From the NCBI GenBank assembly GCA_964482535.1, contig CAYZXU010000068.1:1-12981 (forward strand): a stretch of DNA of 12,981 bases, in the 5' to 3' direction. Below the pieces are notes generated by a model that searched no databases, had not been told where the DNA came from, and saw only the letters and a program-made list of their open reading frames with translations. Below are positions 12,980-12,981 of this stretch, piece after piece. Each line of letters begins with the position of its first letter. Positions within the stretch are counted from its first letter, which is position 1. The stretch is from CAYZXU01 sp964482535 (GTDB lineage Bacteria; Desulfobacterota; Desulfobacteria; Desulfobacterales; BuS5). The translations under genes and the position numbers were made by a program.

Positions 12980-12981
12980 CA

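Overview
The window looks like a moderately AT-rich chromosomal segment of a Gram-negative bacterium, most likely a Desulfobacterota (delta-proteobacterial) species. That placement is an inference from three things seen together: a PEP-CTERM exosortase-sorted protein, a cytoplasmic PAS histidine kinase with a cysteine-rich N-terminal sensor, and a Bat/MoxR operon. No rRNA, tRNA, CRISPR array, insertion sequence or phage gene was seen.

Left part (1-2800). The C-terminal end of a plus-strand gene (3-92) is followed by a strong intrinsic terminator. A minus-strand gene for a small secreted PEP-CTERM protein (157-744) comes next. It is divergent from a plus-strand gene for a DUF4382 lipoprotein (1134-2303). 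The intergenic region between them (745-1133) is rich in signals. On the minus strand it holds a well-formed sigma-54 (-24/-12) promoter, AGGCATG-N4-TTGCT, with a leader of about 84 nt. Further upstream are phased T-tracts, then two dyads where enhancer-binding-protein sites would be expected. A weaker sigma-70-like promoter faces the lipoprotein gene. A single-domain response regulator (2390-2800) follows the lipoprotein gene.

Central and right part (2806-12595, all minus strand). Eight tightly packed genes form a Bat (Bacteroides-aerotolerance type) operon, read from right to left: MoxR AAA+ ATPase, DUF58 protein, a membrane-anchored DUF4381-like protein, BatA (VWA), a BatB-BatC fusion (VWA plus TPR), BatD, BatE (TPR plus SH3b) and finally a soluble PAS-PAS-PAS histidine kinase. 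Several junctions overlap by 1-4 nt, which supports one transcript and translational coupling. In the usual model MoxR acts on the VWA/DUF58 proteins, while BatA/B/C/D/E form an envelope assembly with large periplasmic parts. The substrate of Bat systems is not established. The terminal kinase is the unusual member. It ends 5 bp from the response regulator, which is convergent with it, and the two may form a two-component pair.

Right edge (12625-12981). Upstream of moxR lie the end of a ribbon-helix-helix antitoxin-like gene, cut by the window edge, and a small degenerate DUF433-like ORF. Together they look like the remains of toxin-antitoxin genes. Between this remnant and moxR is a short run of GTT-starting heptads.

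The most interesting points are the sigma-54/UAS architecture in front of the PEP-CTERM gene, the histidine kinase appended to a Bat operon, the BatB-BatC fusion that keeps a signal-peptide-like internal segment, and the decaying TA-type locus. None of these is clearly a wholly new system from sequence alone.
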